Position numbers and translations under genes: made by a program. The notes below the pieces were generated by a model, which was given only the letters and a program-made list of their open reading frames with translations, did not search any database and was not told the DNA's origin. A DNA stretch of 64,000 nucleotides from Euphorbia lathyris (Eukaryota; Streptophyta; Magnoliopsida; Malpighiales; Euphorbiaceae), in NCBI RefSeq assembly GCF_963576675.1, contig NC_088919.1, positions 42,492,501-42,556,500 of the forward strand, written 5' to 3'. Positions 9,863 through 21,900 of the stretch are shown here, in pieces. Every line of letters starts with the position of its first letter. Position 1 is the stretch's first letter.

Positions 9863-11942
9863 TGTTGGGGTTTTGTGTCCTATAGTCAATTGTTGCAGGA
9901 TACAAACTTATTGTAAATGAATTGTTCTTTATATCATTTGTTTTAATGAGATATATGTTTTATAACTATATAAAGGCAATCCCTTTTAAGCACTAAATAA
10001 AGTCTAATAAAAGGAAATCCGTAAGTTTGTTTAAAGTGATTATAAAGTGTTCATACAAGCATGAAGTGAGACAAAACTTTATAATAAACTAATAAACTTA
10101 AAACCACCCCAAGTCAAGTGATATATTTAGGATTGATATATCACAGTTGAGACTTGTATGTAACAATGTCTTCTGTCCGACAGAAAGCTGATCTCACAAG
10201 CTTCACATATATAGATATCTAGACAGTTACATAGATCCGGTGAAACGTTGTTCATTAGGATTGGGGATCCGACTTGAGATAACAGGATGGGTAGATTCAT
10301 CCTTGTCAATTATTCATCTCATTGGTATTAATAGGTATAACTAATCCTCAGACTCAAAGGAATGTTAATTGGTCATCCTGAATTACTGAATGTGAGACTT
10401 TGATCCTGTGGTCCCACGATCCTTAACAGAGATGACTCTGGGGTGTGAACTGCAAAGGTTGGGTGTCACAGGAAGTAATTTCAGGGTAGTTATACATTGG
10501 ATTGAGCATTTATCACTCCCGATTAATAGGAGATACATCCAAGGATCGCTTGTGGAAGACTCGACTCTAAACCCTTGCAAGGTGATAGCTTAAGAGTAGA
10601 AATTCGGATTTCACTTAACCTATCTTTTTGAGTTGACTCGGCCAATAACAAGTAAAACGAACGTCTCGCTATATGTGACTTGACATTACCCATAGTCATA
10701 AGATTCAGTTCAATGATGTAGTTGATAAAGGATCGTATTATACCGTAACTAATACGGAAGGGTTAACGACAGAATCAACCTGTCTTCTTAACGGACTCTG
10801 GGGGAATGATTACGGACTTGCCAATAACATACTCTGTACATCATTCCGTTATGCAAGGGATTAAATATAATTCTTGAAGAAATTAATTTAATAGGTTGCA
10901 TACGGCCAGAAGTAGTAAGGACCTAATGGATCACATATAAGACTTGGAACCAAAAGAGAGATGGATATGATTAATAGATGGAAGCCCAATTAAGCCCAGT
11001 AAGGCCTAAATACTAGGAGGGGGCCGAAATTTATATATGTTAGTAAGGAATTAATTTTATTCCATTAATCCTAATTAGATTAGGATTATGAATTAAATTA
11101 ATTAAGAGATAATTAAGTTAGGAGTTTTAATTAGATTAATATACTCCTATTATTATCCAATTAGGTTATTTATTATTATCCTAAATATATTAGATATATA
11201 GTGAGATAATAATTACGAATCCTTTTCCGAATTGGATTCCTATTAAGTAACCTATTCCTATCTAACTAGGGTTTAGATACAAGCTAATATATATACCCCT
11301 CCCCATGTGAATTTCAACCAAGCCCTAAGCCTATATCCCTCCCCACTTGTGATTTTCGAAATTGCTTAAGAGAGAGAGAAAAGAATTCTATTCCCAAGTT
11401 CGTGAACAAGAATTCATACGGCATTCCATCGATTGATTAATCTTATTCATCCCTCTTTCTCTTTGATCTTGTGTTGGTTTATTAGAGGCAATCTATTTTG
11501 GTTGCATCTCATAAGGGTTGATTCTAACTTAATCTCACCGTGTTCACGAAAGAAGGAAAAACAATCAAAAGGGAGAAATTCGTTTTTCTTCGCCTACATC
11601 AGGTCAGTTCACTATTTCGAGGATTCCTGGAGATTGAACCGTCGGATCGTCACGATTTTTGGACAGTAGCTTCTAGACATATTCGTCCACGTTTTCACCG
11701 AAGGGATTATCGTTCGGAGATCTGGAAGGTCTGTTTCGGATAGGGGCAGATTGGTAAACAGTTTACATCTCCTTTGAAGTTGTGGGCACTTCGTTTGCAA
11801 CGGTAGATTGATCATCGAAAGGTATTTCTTCTTATCCCTCTTTATATGAAATAACGATTAACAGATCCTATGGTTAAAAGGAAGTAGGCTAAAATTTTTA
11901 TATTTCCGCTGCTATACCTTAGCCTTAATTTCCTTCAGATAG
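9858..11942 (+). mobile_element. Solo LTR, 2075 bp, with 5-bp target duplication
   Basis: The insertion at 9863-11937 begins TGTTGGGGTTTTGTG and ends CCTTCA, flanked by GATAG at 9858-9862 and 11938-11942. Removing it and one GATAG restores the gag frame shared with Tat-3. It has no coding domain, and a TATA-like run (CTAATATATATACCC) lies near 11284, as in an LTR promoter. It is therefore most likely a solo LTR left by recombination. It does not resemble the Tat or SIRE LTRs here, and I cannot assign its family. No gene is seen in it. Confidence 0.85.
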
Positions 11943-14718
11943 TGCCGAAGAGACCGGGGAAGGGTCGTCTCGAACCATTGTGCCAGAGTTGAGTTTATTC
12001 AGTGGAGGGGAGAATCCCAATGTGCACTTGCGCGAGTACATGCATGATATGTTTGTTGAATCCTTTGGGGTGGATGAGGTGGCTCAGTGGTTCCACCATT
12101 CGTTAATAGGCGAGCCTTTGAGGTGGTTCCACTCATTGCCCGACTCTTGCAAGCACGATTGGGAACAGTTGTCCGATCTATTCCTAGAAAAGTACAAGAA
12201 GGCTAAAGATAGGACTGCGGAGTGTTTTGCGCTCCAAATTGGGCCTATTAAGCGTCCGTTGCCAGCTGTCAATAAGTATAACGGCAACAAGGATCCGATG
12301 GAACACCTTCACTTCTACTTATCGGCCATGGGGCCTTTGGGTTTTAATGAAGAAGAAATCACTAGTCTGTTTTGCAATTCACTGATGGGGGAGCCGCTAA
12401 TGTGGTATATGTCTCTCCCAATGCGTATCAAGTGCGATTGGGCCGCAATGACCAAGAGGTTCATTAAGGAATATACGGTGTGGATGCTTGGGGAGCAAAC
12501 ACCCGACTCACCCTCTTACGAGACGCCTAAAGCAGTATTAGCAATGCCCAAGTATGGTGGATACCGGGATCCTGCTGAACACGCAAAGTTATTCCGCAAC
12601 CATATGTATGACGCGGGGTTCCCTCAATATGAGTTACATGAACACTTCCCGGAAACTCTCATGGGAGAAGCTTTGTTGTGGCACCAAGGCCTATCAGAGG
12701 AAGAAATGGGTCATTGGATACCTCTTCGGGATGCGTTTGTGTCGAGGTATGAGATGTATGTTCCATGGACGGGATCCTTGGAAGATTTGGATAGGGTCAA
12801 GCAATTCCCCGAGGAACCATTTGTGGATTACACTAAGAGGTGGAGGTACCACTATGAGCAGTGTCAAGAAACAATGAGTGATAAGGTACAGCTCATGTGC
12901 ATACATAGAGGCGCTATTCCGATGGCGGCAAGAAGGATGAACAGAGTGTCCCTCAGGGACTATGAGGAGTTGATAGGCTGGGCCATGTATGGATCGGCGG
13001 ATCCCTTGTATTTGAACTCAAATGTCCCTCACGTAATGGATCTGATGGTTGTGGACATTTGGGAAAGTTCCTCGGAGGAGGAGGAGGCCGATCAGAGAAT
13101 TCCTATCAATATTTGGGATGAATCGGATGATGAGCCGGAGATTGCCGTTATGACAAGATCAGGTCGAGTGGCCGAGGGAAAGGCACCAATGGTGGAAACG
13201 GAGGCGGGAGAAGGATCGGCTCCCAAGCCCGATGATCAAGTCCTCGAGCAGTTGAAGAAAACGCAAGCGAAGTCTACTGTGTGGGAGGTCTTGTGCCATT
13301 CTAAGTACCACCGTGAGAATTTGATGAAAGAGCTGCAGAATTTGGTCATCTCTACCGATACTGAGCCGACGGCACTAGTAGGGGTAATCATGGCCCGAAA
13401 GAGAACTGAAATCACCTTCACTGACGAAGATCTCCCGAAAGAGGGGAAGGCTCACAACAAGCCTTTATACATCCGAGCTGAAATTAATGGGAAGAAAACC
13501 AGCTGTGTAATGGTTGATGATGGATCGGCCATTAATGTTTGCCCGCTGAAACTCTTGTCCAAATTGGGAGTAGAAAGAGGAGATTTGACTGCCTCAGAAA
13601 TCGTGATCAGGGCTTATGATGATAGCCGTAGGCACATTGAAGGAGTCTTTAAGGCCAAGCTGAAAGTAGGGCCGCATGAGGAAGAAACTGAGTTCACTGT
13701 GCTGGATATACCGGTGAACTTTGCTGTGTTGTTGGGACGCCCATGGTTCCATAAGCTAGGAGGTGTGCCCTCCACGCTCCACCAAATGATCAAATTCCCC
13801 TTCGGGGAGGAGATAGTGACTATCCGAGCCGAGAAGCTAAGTTCAGTGGCTGCATTAGGAATTGAGCCTCAACTTTTCTCCGGATTCCAGGTTTCTGGGA
13901 TCTACGAGTCCAGTATGACCACCGATGTGGTGAAGATGATGAAAGGGAGTTTCATCCCCGGTATGGGCTTGGGAGCACACCATCAAGGGTTGCCAGAATC
14001 TCCAGACTTCAAGAGTCAGAAAACCCAGAGGGGTTTGGGATATGAGCTAGGAGGTCCGTCCAACACAGGCAGTGAAGGAAGGGTGGGCCTAAAGAAGTAT
14101 TTTGTGAATGAGGGTCACGGGAAAGTCTATTCTGGGACTCCCGAGTCATGGACTAGCACCGAAGGAAAGATTCTACCAGGCTTTGAGATTTTCAACGATG
14201 TCACCAGCTGGGGCAAAGGAGAGGCAAGCTGCTTCATCGAGGAGATCACGATGTTAGATCTGAATGCCGAGGAGCAGGTCATCACTGTTGAGGCAACTGT
14301 GGGAGCGGTGGATGAGCCCAACACCTCCAAGGCCTATGAGAAACCCGGGAACCCCGATGATGAAAATTGTATTACTGCTTTATTTGAATCTGATGATGTA
14401 CTCGCCAATACTATCAATGAAATGAATTCTGATTTTGCTTACTTGCTTGATGTTGATTCTGATCATTCCATGCATTCTCATTCATATAACATGCCTACAT
14501 TTGAAATCAATACAATAGAAATGTCAACTTTCAATCTTGGCACGGATGAAAATCCTAAACTTATACAAATTGCTCAAGAATTAACTACTGAAGAGAGGAA
14601 AGAATTTGAGAGAATAATTAAAAAATACGAAATAGTGTTTGCTTGGACATATAAAGACATGCCAGGAATCGATCAATCAATGGTAACTCACCGTATTCCA
14701 ACATACCCCGATGCTAAG
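11943..14718 (+). pseudogene. gag-pro: Tat-2 gag modules 2-4 and protease
   Basis: The polyprotein continues in the frame of 8301. Three further capsid-like modules follow: module 2 at about 11983-12199 (LFSGGENPNVHL, RWFHSLP), module 3 at 12268-12474 (KYNGNKDPMEHLHFY, MWYMSLP) and module 4 at 12541-12750 (KYGGYRDPAEHAKLF, LLWHQGL), the last with a second lobe to about 13010. An acidic linker leads to an aspartic protease with DDGSAINVCP (near 13515), then a G-patch-like GMGLGAHHQG. The frame has no stop up to 14718, where Tat-3 is inserted; pol resumes at 34930. Four Gag-like modules in one protein is unusual. The repeat assignment rests on my own alignment by eye. Confidence 0.85.
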
Positions 14719-14723
14719 CCCGT
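14719..14723 (+). other. Left target duplication of Tat-3 (CCCGT)
   Basis: CCCGT here and at 34930-34934 flank Tat-3 exactly. Joining the two sides restores the Tat-2 reading frame (AKPV to KQKLR). Confidence 0.97.
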
Positions 14724-17700
14724 TGTTAGACGAGGTGCCGTGGCCTAATCTCCCGGGCGGACCGGGGGGTGGACAACCTCATGGCGACGTAAGCGGTGAT
14801 TGGCGCCGAAAGCAACCAATCGTGGAATCAAGCTGCTCGGCAGGACCGGAGCTCGGAGATATGGAAGAGTCGCCACCCACGAATGGGAAAATGAACACCG
14901 ATCCCTTGCGGGAGACCGGTGTGGGTTCGGGAAACTTGGGTACGAGCCGAGAAGGCTAGCTCCTTTCCGGAGAAAGGCTACTAGGCACCCCGACATCGCC
15001 CGGTTATGAACCACCGGCCTCCTACTCAGCATGTTAGGCGATAACGGACTAATCGTATATTTCTTTAAGTTTAAAATTCATTTGAAACCTTTTCTTTCTC
15101 ATTTTGGAAACCGTTTTGAGCATATATTATTGAAAAGCCACTTTAGTAAAGAATCACCCATTTACATCAGTTCAATATAAAAGAGAGGAGAGGAAGGAAG
15201 AAGTGGTTTATTTACAACGTGATTTACATGTCGTGTTGCGAGTTAATTCTACACTAACTTATCTCCCCAAAACGAGTTTATTTACATGGTTCGCACCTTA
15301 ATCGCCGTTGGAACGATTTAGGTGCGTTTTAAAACCCCGTTTGATGAAGTTCACGCGAATCGCCGTTGGAACGACTCGAGTGTTTGAAAACATTGAGATA
15401 AAAACTTTTAATAAGAAAACGTGGTTAAACATACAAGTCAATTTTATTTTTATACAAATCCTTTAAGAAAACGATTCAAAACTTCATTATTTACAATGAA
15501 AACAATTTTTAATTACAAGGTTCGCTTAATCCGTCGTTGGAACGGACTAAGGTTTTAAAACGCGGTGTTTTGAGAAACGATTTGAAATGTCAAGAAAACA
15601 CTATTTATTTACATTAGGAACCTCTAAAAATTCATTAGTTTAAATGATTAAATTGAAAACTCTTTTTGTGATTTATTTTCCCCTTTTTCTTTAATGGATT
15701 CTCTATGTGTCATAATTACAATAATAAACATATTTAAACCAAAATTCACTCCCAAATAAAGTCCAATTGAAATATGGACCCATAAATGGTCCAAAAGAAT
15801 AAAGGAAATAACATAAACATATATATATACATTTTAATCAAAAAAGGAATATGAAATAAAAGTTAATGGAAAGAGTTTAAATAATACATGTATGAAAATA
15901 CTAAACATAATACATTTATACTTTAAACATTCGAAAATAGTAAATAAAACTCTTAAATAAGAAAATAACATTTATCCCCAAAATAGTTTTATTTAATAGT
16001 AATTAACATAGCCCAAATATCCCAAAAACTATATGTATACATAACCAATATAATTTTAAATGTCAAAAATACTATATATTTATCCACTAATATCTATTAA
16101 TTATCTCCCAAAATGTCCAAGTAAATGACATTTAAAATAAAATCTAATATAATTCAAATGAATGAAAAAGAGAGTATATATATACATACATGTACCTATA
16201 TTTAAAAAAATAGAATAAAAAAATGATATACAAACATCCTAAATAATTATATATACTAAATGTCTAAAATAATTGGAAAATATATATTACATAACTATAC
16301 ATATATATATAAAGGATTAAAAGCTTAAAAGTTAAGAAAGATGGACTAAAATGGCATTTTTTACATTCTGGCAGATTTACCGACGGAAAATCCGTCGGTA
16401 AACAGCAATTAGTGACAGAAATGGCAAATTACAGCAGCACTCCAATTATTTCCAGATTTATTCAAAAGCTTTAAATTAAATCTAATTCAATCGTTTTGGA
16501 TTTCCGAACTACCATATATGGATCATAGTCAACAACGGAAGTTCCTAAAACGACGTTTTTATTTTAAAACGTTATTTGGAAATTCTTTAGATTAAAACTT
16601 ATAATTACAACGTTTTTAATACCCGAACTACCTTTTTATCGGATCACGGTTCGTATTGGGATATTAAAACGAGGTTTTTATTTCAAAACAAAACCGAATT
16701 TCATTCAATACGAGACGAAAATTAAATAAATACGCCAAATTAAATAAAAAGTGATAAAATAAATGAACAATTAAATGAATAAAAACATAACCTAAAAAAT
16801 AAATAGAAGAAGGAAATAAATTAAATAAAATAAAAGAGTCTAGTCCTCGGATAATACCTTAAATTCGGTATCTGACTGTCGAAGCCGATTGATTCCACGA
16901 GTCGTGATTTTCCGTTTTTTGTATTTTTTAGTAAAAATTTAACTTTGGAAAATTCGGAATTTTTAAGAAAAAAAAATATTTTTCTAAAAAAAAATCACTT
17001 TCTCTCTCTAAAAATGTCTAGAGTGAGAAAGGCTCCAAAAATCCCTCCCCCTTTCCATTGGGATCCATGCCCCCTTTTTATAGGGAAACGGGTCCCGGAG
17101 CAATGGGCGACGCCCGAGTAAAATCGGGCGTCGCCCAAAGCCGTTGGGCGGCCGCCCAACGTTACGTTGGGCTACCGCCCAACATTGTTGGGCGGCCGCC
17201 CAACGATTGTTGGGGGATCGCCTAACAATTGTTGGGCAGTCGCCCAACAGCGTTGGGCGTCCGCCCGACGCGGTTGGGCGCTCGCGCCCGCCTACCGTTG
17301 GGCTTCCGCCCGACGCGGTCGGGCATTCGCTCAACGGCCACCGGGGCGCGTCTCACGTCATCGGGCGTGCACGCCCCGCGGCCGTTGAGCTCGCGCTCCG
17401 CATCGTCGGGCGTTCATGCGTCGTGACCGCCGAGCGCGTGTTCCGCGCTGCCGGGCGCACACGCCTCGTGGCCGACGAGCGCGCATCCCGTGCCGCCAAG
17501 CTCGTGTCTTGCTCGGACACCAAGCGCGTACCATTCATGGTTGGATGCGTGCGTCCGACAGACGTCGAGCGCGCGCTTTGCGTCGTCGAGCGCGCGTCCG
17601 ACTGTCGTCGAACGCGCGCCGGCCGTTGCTAAGCACTCGCACCGTGCCGTTAAGCATTCGTGAGCTATCCGATCGACAACAGCGACCGACCGTAACTTAT

Positions 17701-17793
17701 TTATTTTATTTTTTTTTGAAACTTTCGGAATCAATCGCTTCAACCGTCTTGTTTCCAGGTTTTCGTCACAGGTCCTCCGACTCGGTGTCTACA
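14724..17793 (-). repeat. LTR B (3' LTR of Tat-3), 3070 bp
   Basis: On the element strand it starts TGTAGACACC and ends CGTCTAACA. Its U3 palindrome cluster is at about 17100-17345, the TATA box at the complement of 17074-17082, the 12-bp hairpin at 16376-16402, and the three stem-loops at 15523-15553, 15351-15382 and 15292-15326. It fuses 25 bases in frame to the Tat-2 protease frame at its left edge (stop at 14746-14748), which is a by-product of the insertion. Confidence 0.95.
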
Positions 17794-18036
17794 GTTGCCC
17801 CTACTTTTCTATTTTGACAGTGATGTGTGTGTTTTGAAAACGTTTTTTCCTAACGTAACACATGCAATGTAAAACATATAAAAGTAAAAGACACGTAAAG
17901 AGTAGGAGGAAGCATACCTGACCTTCGCGCTATGCGCTCTGGTGTCGTTCTCTGATTCCTTCCGTCGTTGTCTTTGGAGCGGCCGTCGACGAATGTTCTT
18001 TTCTCGGAATCTAGCGTACGTTGGTTATGGGTAAGA
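17794..18036 (-). other. Polypurine tract and conserved spacer of Tat-3
   Basis: The polypurine tract (complement of 17794-17809) touches the LTR. Beyond it a ~130-bp block is conserved in all three Tat elements (4180-4309 and 42640-42771). It includes CATATAAAAG on the PMD strand at about 17876, a TATA-like site upstream of the 39-bp array. No gene is seen. Confidence 0.55.
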
Positions 18037-18558
18037 ATGGCTCAAAAGCAATTTCGGTCCACGATCGTAAGTGAAATGGCTCAAAAGCAGCTCCGGTCTG
18101 CAACCGTAAATAGGATGGCTCAAAAGCGACCCTGGTCCACGACCGCGGGTAAAATGGCTCAAAAGCAACTCCGGTCTGCGACCGTGAGTCAGATGGCTCA
18201 AAAGCAACTCTGGTCTGCGACCGGGAGTCAAATGGCTCAAAAGCGACCCTGGTCCACGACCGCGGGTAGTATGGCTCAAAAGCGACCCTGGTCCACGACC
18301 GCGGGTAATATGGCTCAAAAGCAACTCAGGTCTGCGACCATGAGTCAAATGGCTCAAAAGCGACCCTAGTCCACAACCGCGGGTAATATGGCTCAAAAGC
18401 AACTCAGGTCTGCGACCATGAGTCAGATGGCTCAAAAGCAACTCCGGTCAGCGACCATGAGTAATATGGCTCAAAAGCAACTCAGGTCTGCGACCATGAG
18501 TCAGATGGCTCAAAAGCAACTCCAGTCTGCGACCATGAGTAATATGGCTCAAAAGCGG
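18037..18558 (+). repeat. 39-bp tandem array of Tat-3, 14 units
   Basis: ATGGCTCAAAAGC recurs every 39 bp exactly, first at 18037 and last at 18544, with no indels. Units alternate between a CCGGTCTGCGACCG-type core and a CCCTGGTCCACGACCGCGGG-type core. The + strand is open except for one stop (TAG at 18367-18369), repeating MAQKQLRSATVSQ-like units. The - strand is also open. The array lies upstream of the PMD promoter. From 18559 to 18900 the sequence is unique and conserved in the three copies, without a gene. Confidence 0.92.
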
Positions 18559-18900
18559 GGATTGTTTCTGGATTTTCTTACAACACTGTTGTCTGTATTT
18601 TCTCACTGGAGCTATCGTCTCGGAGGTTTAATGGGAATGTGTTTTAGTCTGGAATGATATAGACTAACGATTGTTTTTCTGTTGACTGTCGTCTGTATTT
18701 TGACTGGTGTCACTGTTCTGTAAAAATTGGCTGTTGTCTGGAGTTCATATCTTGACAATATTGGTGGCTGTCTGGGAGAAATACAGGCTGAAACAGACTG
18801 CAAATCGGAGGTCTGGGCACCCGGTAATTAATTATTTACTTTTTACCTTTATGTCAAATCGTACCTTTTTCACTATTTACGGGAATGTCATTCCCTCTTC

Positions 18901-18987
18901 CTATATAAGTTGGTGGGGTTTCATATCAACCCCACACCTTCTCTCTCTTCTTTCTCTCTCTAGACTTTGATTTGGATTATTCTCGGG
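18901..18987 (+). promoter_or_regulatory. Core promoter and leader of the Tat-3 PMD gene
   Basis: CTATATAAG at 18901-18909 is followed by a CT-rich patch (18938-18962) and the ATG at 18988. TATA box, pyrimidine patch and ATG keep the same order and distance in all three PMD copies, and the sequence upstream (GTCATTCCC, TTTTACCTTTATGTCA) is conserved as well. This suggests that the cargo gene has its own promoter. Confidence 0.7.
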
Positions 18988-21900
18988 ATGGATTTGGATG
19001 AATGGGATGGCACGAGAGGAATGGACGAGGTTTACGTGAACCTAGATAGAGTGGACCCTTTCCACGACCCTACGACACATCTGAGCCGGACACGCTGCAA
19101 CGAGGTAAGTAATTTCTCACTTTTGTTTTATTCAAATTCTAGGCTTTAGTATCCCTGTCCGAACATGATTTGCATGCTAACCTTTAGACTGCCTTAGAAG
19201 ACTTTAGCTAGAAAACATGAATTTCTTCACTTACAAGCGACACCTGTTTATTTTTGTGTGAGACTGCGCGCTATATGCATGTGAATAGTGACACTACAAA
19301 TTAAAGCACGTGAATAGTAAAAACTTAACTAATGCACGTGAATAGTGAAAACTTAACTAATGCACGTGAATAGTAAAACGTGAATAGTAAACGTGGATAG
19401 TGCACGTGAATAGTAAAACGTGAATAGTGCACGTGAATAGTGAAAACTTAACTAATGCACGTGAATAGTAAAACGTAAATAGTGCACGTGAATAGTGAAA
19501 ACTTAACTAATGCACGTGAATAGTAAAACGTGAATAGTGCACGTGAATAGTAAAAACGTGAATAGTGAAAACTTAACTAATGCACGTGAATAGTATAACT
19601 TAACCTATGCTCCTTGCCAATGCGGACGAGAGTGGATTAAAGAATGAACTAAACCTTACATGAACGACCCTAAAGGATAGATTTTTACAGGAAGTTGGTC
19701 CTAACTGACCAGATGTCTCTAGGTTAGATCATGAAAGAATACTTAGTCTTAACGCGTTCTCATCAACCGTATGCTTTAGGAATCGTATTTAAATTTTCCT
19801 ATCTTATTCTTTCTAGTTTATCGAGATCTCCGGGACCACCGCCGAGGTTCACTCATGGTATGCTAGGCAGGGTGCCACGGCGAGGGCCCGCGTGCGCGAG
19901 TTGGGCTTCGAGCCTTTTATTGCAGCGTTGCCCCGCACCAACGGGGTGTGTGATCGTTATGGCCTACGTGCCTTATGCGAGCGGTGGGTTGACTCGACCC
20001 ACACATTCCACCTTTTTTTCGGGGAGATGACCATCTCGCCCAGAGATTTTTCATTGCTGACAGGGTTGCGAGGGAGCAGCATTCCCATTCCCTTTTATTT
20101 CGATATGATGCGACCATGAGTCGACCTTGCTAGGCTCGCTGCCTTGATTGGACCGGGGGTTCGCCCATGCGCCAAGTCTACTCCGGCGAAGTTTATTTCC
20201 ACCGCGAGCCTTTTGAGTCGGCGAGATTTCTGCGAGACCGACGACACCGACTTGGCGGTTCGTAGTTTCTTGGTATATGCTCTGAGTGAGACAATTTTCC
20301 GCACGAAGGGCGGGAAGGTACACGCGGGTCTCATTCAGGCACTCAGCGATTTGGATGCGGCGGCTTCCTATGATTGGGCGGGGGCAGGCTTAGCCTTTCT
20401 CTACAAGTTTTTGGATCTGACTTGCCGGAAGCGCAAGGATTTCGGTGGTTATACCTTTGCTCTGTTGGTACGTGACGCATCCTTGACTCGCCCATTCTAT
20501 CTTCTTCGCGCTTTTCACACTTATAATCCTTGTTTTTACCGCATGTTTGGGCGTATGAGAGGCGAATTCTTCCTAGCCAGTCTCGGCCTCGGCCACGAGT
20601 ACTGAGGCTCCCTCTCATGACCCGATGGAGAGATTTTGACCTAGGCGCCGAGAGGGGACGGACTATGGCGCTGCTCCTAGATTGGATTGACTCGCGGACT
20701 CTGGGACAGGTAGATGTCGTCTAGTCGTGCTAGATTCTTGTTTGAGCCATTCTGACTTTCTCTTTGTGTATTTTTTAGATTAAGTTCAGGTGGGACGACC
20801 TTGACTTCGGTCCCGATTATATGTATGTATCTGTGATCCAGGAGCAGCAGTGCGTTCTCTTCGGTCCCTGCGTGCGGGCATGGTATTTGGGGGACCGAGG
20901 CATCACCGGGGTTAGTGACGCACACTGGACACCGGGCGAGATTCCCGTTTCTATGTTCGCGGTGCGGACCATGCCCCTGTCAGTCATCCGTCGGGACTTG
21001 ACCCGTCGGTTCGTTGGTCGAGAGGTGTGGGTTCACGCCGGGGGCCGTGCTCCTTACTTATCTACTCTGCTGAGCGCGAGGGATGCCCCGGCGGCAGCGA
21101 TGGAGGTGGATCCGGTGGCTGATGTATTTTCGAGGGAGGCTGTCGCGGCAGTCTTTGGTCAGGAGGAGGTCCTGGTAAGTGGTTCCGTCCCCTTCTTATT
21201 TCACCTTTTATTAATGAGGGGTCTTGGAGGAGTGCACATCTATCCGATTTCTTGGAGGAGTGCACATCTATCCGATTTCTTAGAGGTTTTTATTGTGTTT
21301 TTTGTTTGCAGGAGGGGTCTTGGAGGAGTGCACATCTATCCGATTTCTTTGACGGCACTCGAGCTCAGACACCTGTGTGCGAGCCACCCTACTACGTTGG
21401 CGAGTCCTCCAGCGCCGCCCGACCGGAGGGGTCTTCCCTAGGTGTGCCTGTACCGGACTACGGGAGGGATTTTGCCACGGTTTGTTACGATGAGTCCGGG
21501 GCAGCTTATGCGGGATTCGAGACGGCTCCTTCTATCTTTACCTCGAGGGTCCCATTTGATCCTTCAGATGCTTCTCTGACTACGAGGGAGACCTGTTCGG
21601 ATTATGTGGGGCTGTCTGGTTATCTCTGAGACCGCCTCAGCTTGGTATGTATCATTACTTTACTTTAGTGTAGTGGAATGTATGCATGTATGTATGATTT
21701 ATGTTCTTGCCTATGTTGTTTCTTATTTTTATCTGTTTTTCCCTTCTTTTTCTTTAGAGCGATCTACATGCCCATGAGCGGAGACAGAGCGAGTTGGTGT
21801 GGGAGGCCGATGCCTGGGTTGGTCAGGTGTACCAAGAGCGGAATGACCACTGGTCGGGGGTGATACGGCGGGAGACTGAGGGTTGCCTTGCTGCCAAGGA

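Noticed and set aside
9863..11937. Solo LTR as an intron of gag
   Set aside because: It has a 5-bp target duplication and TG...CA ends and is absent from Tat-3, so it is an insertion.
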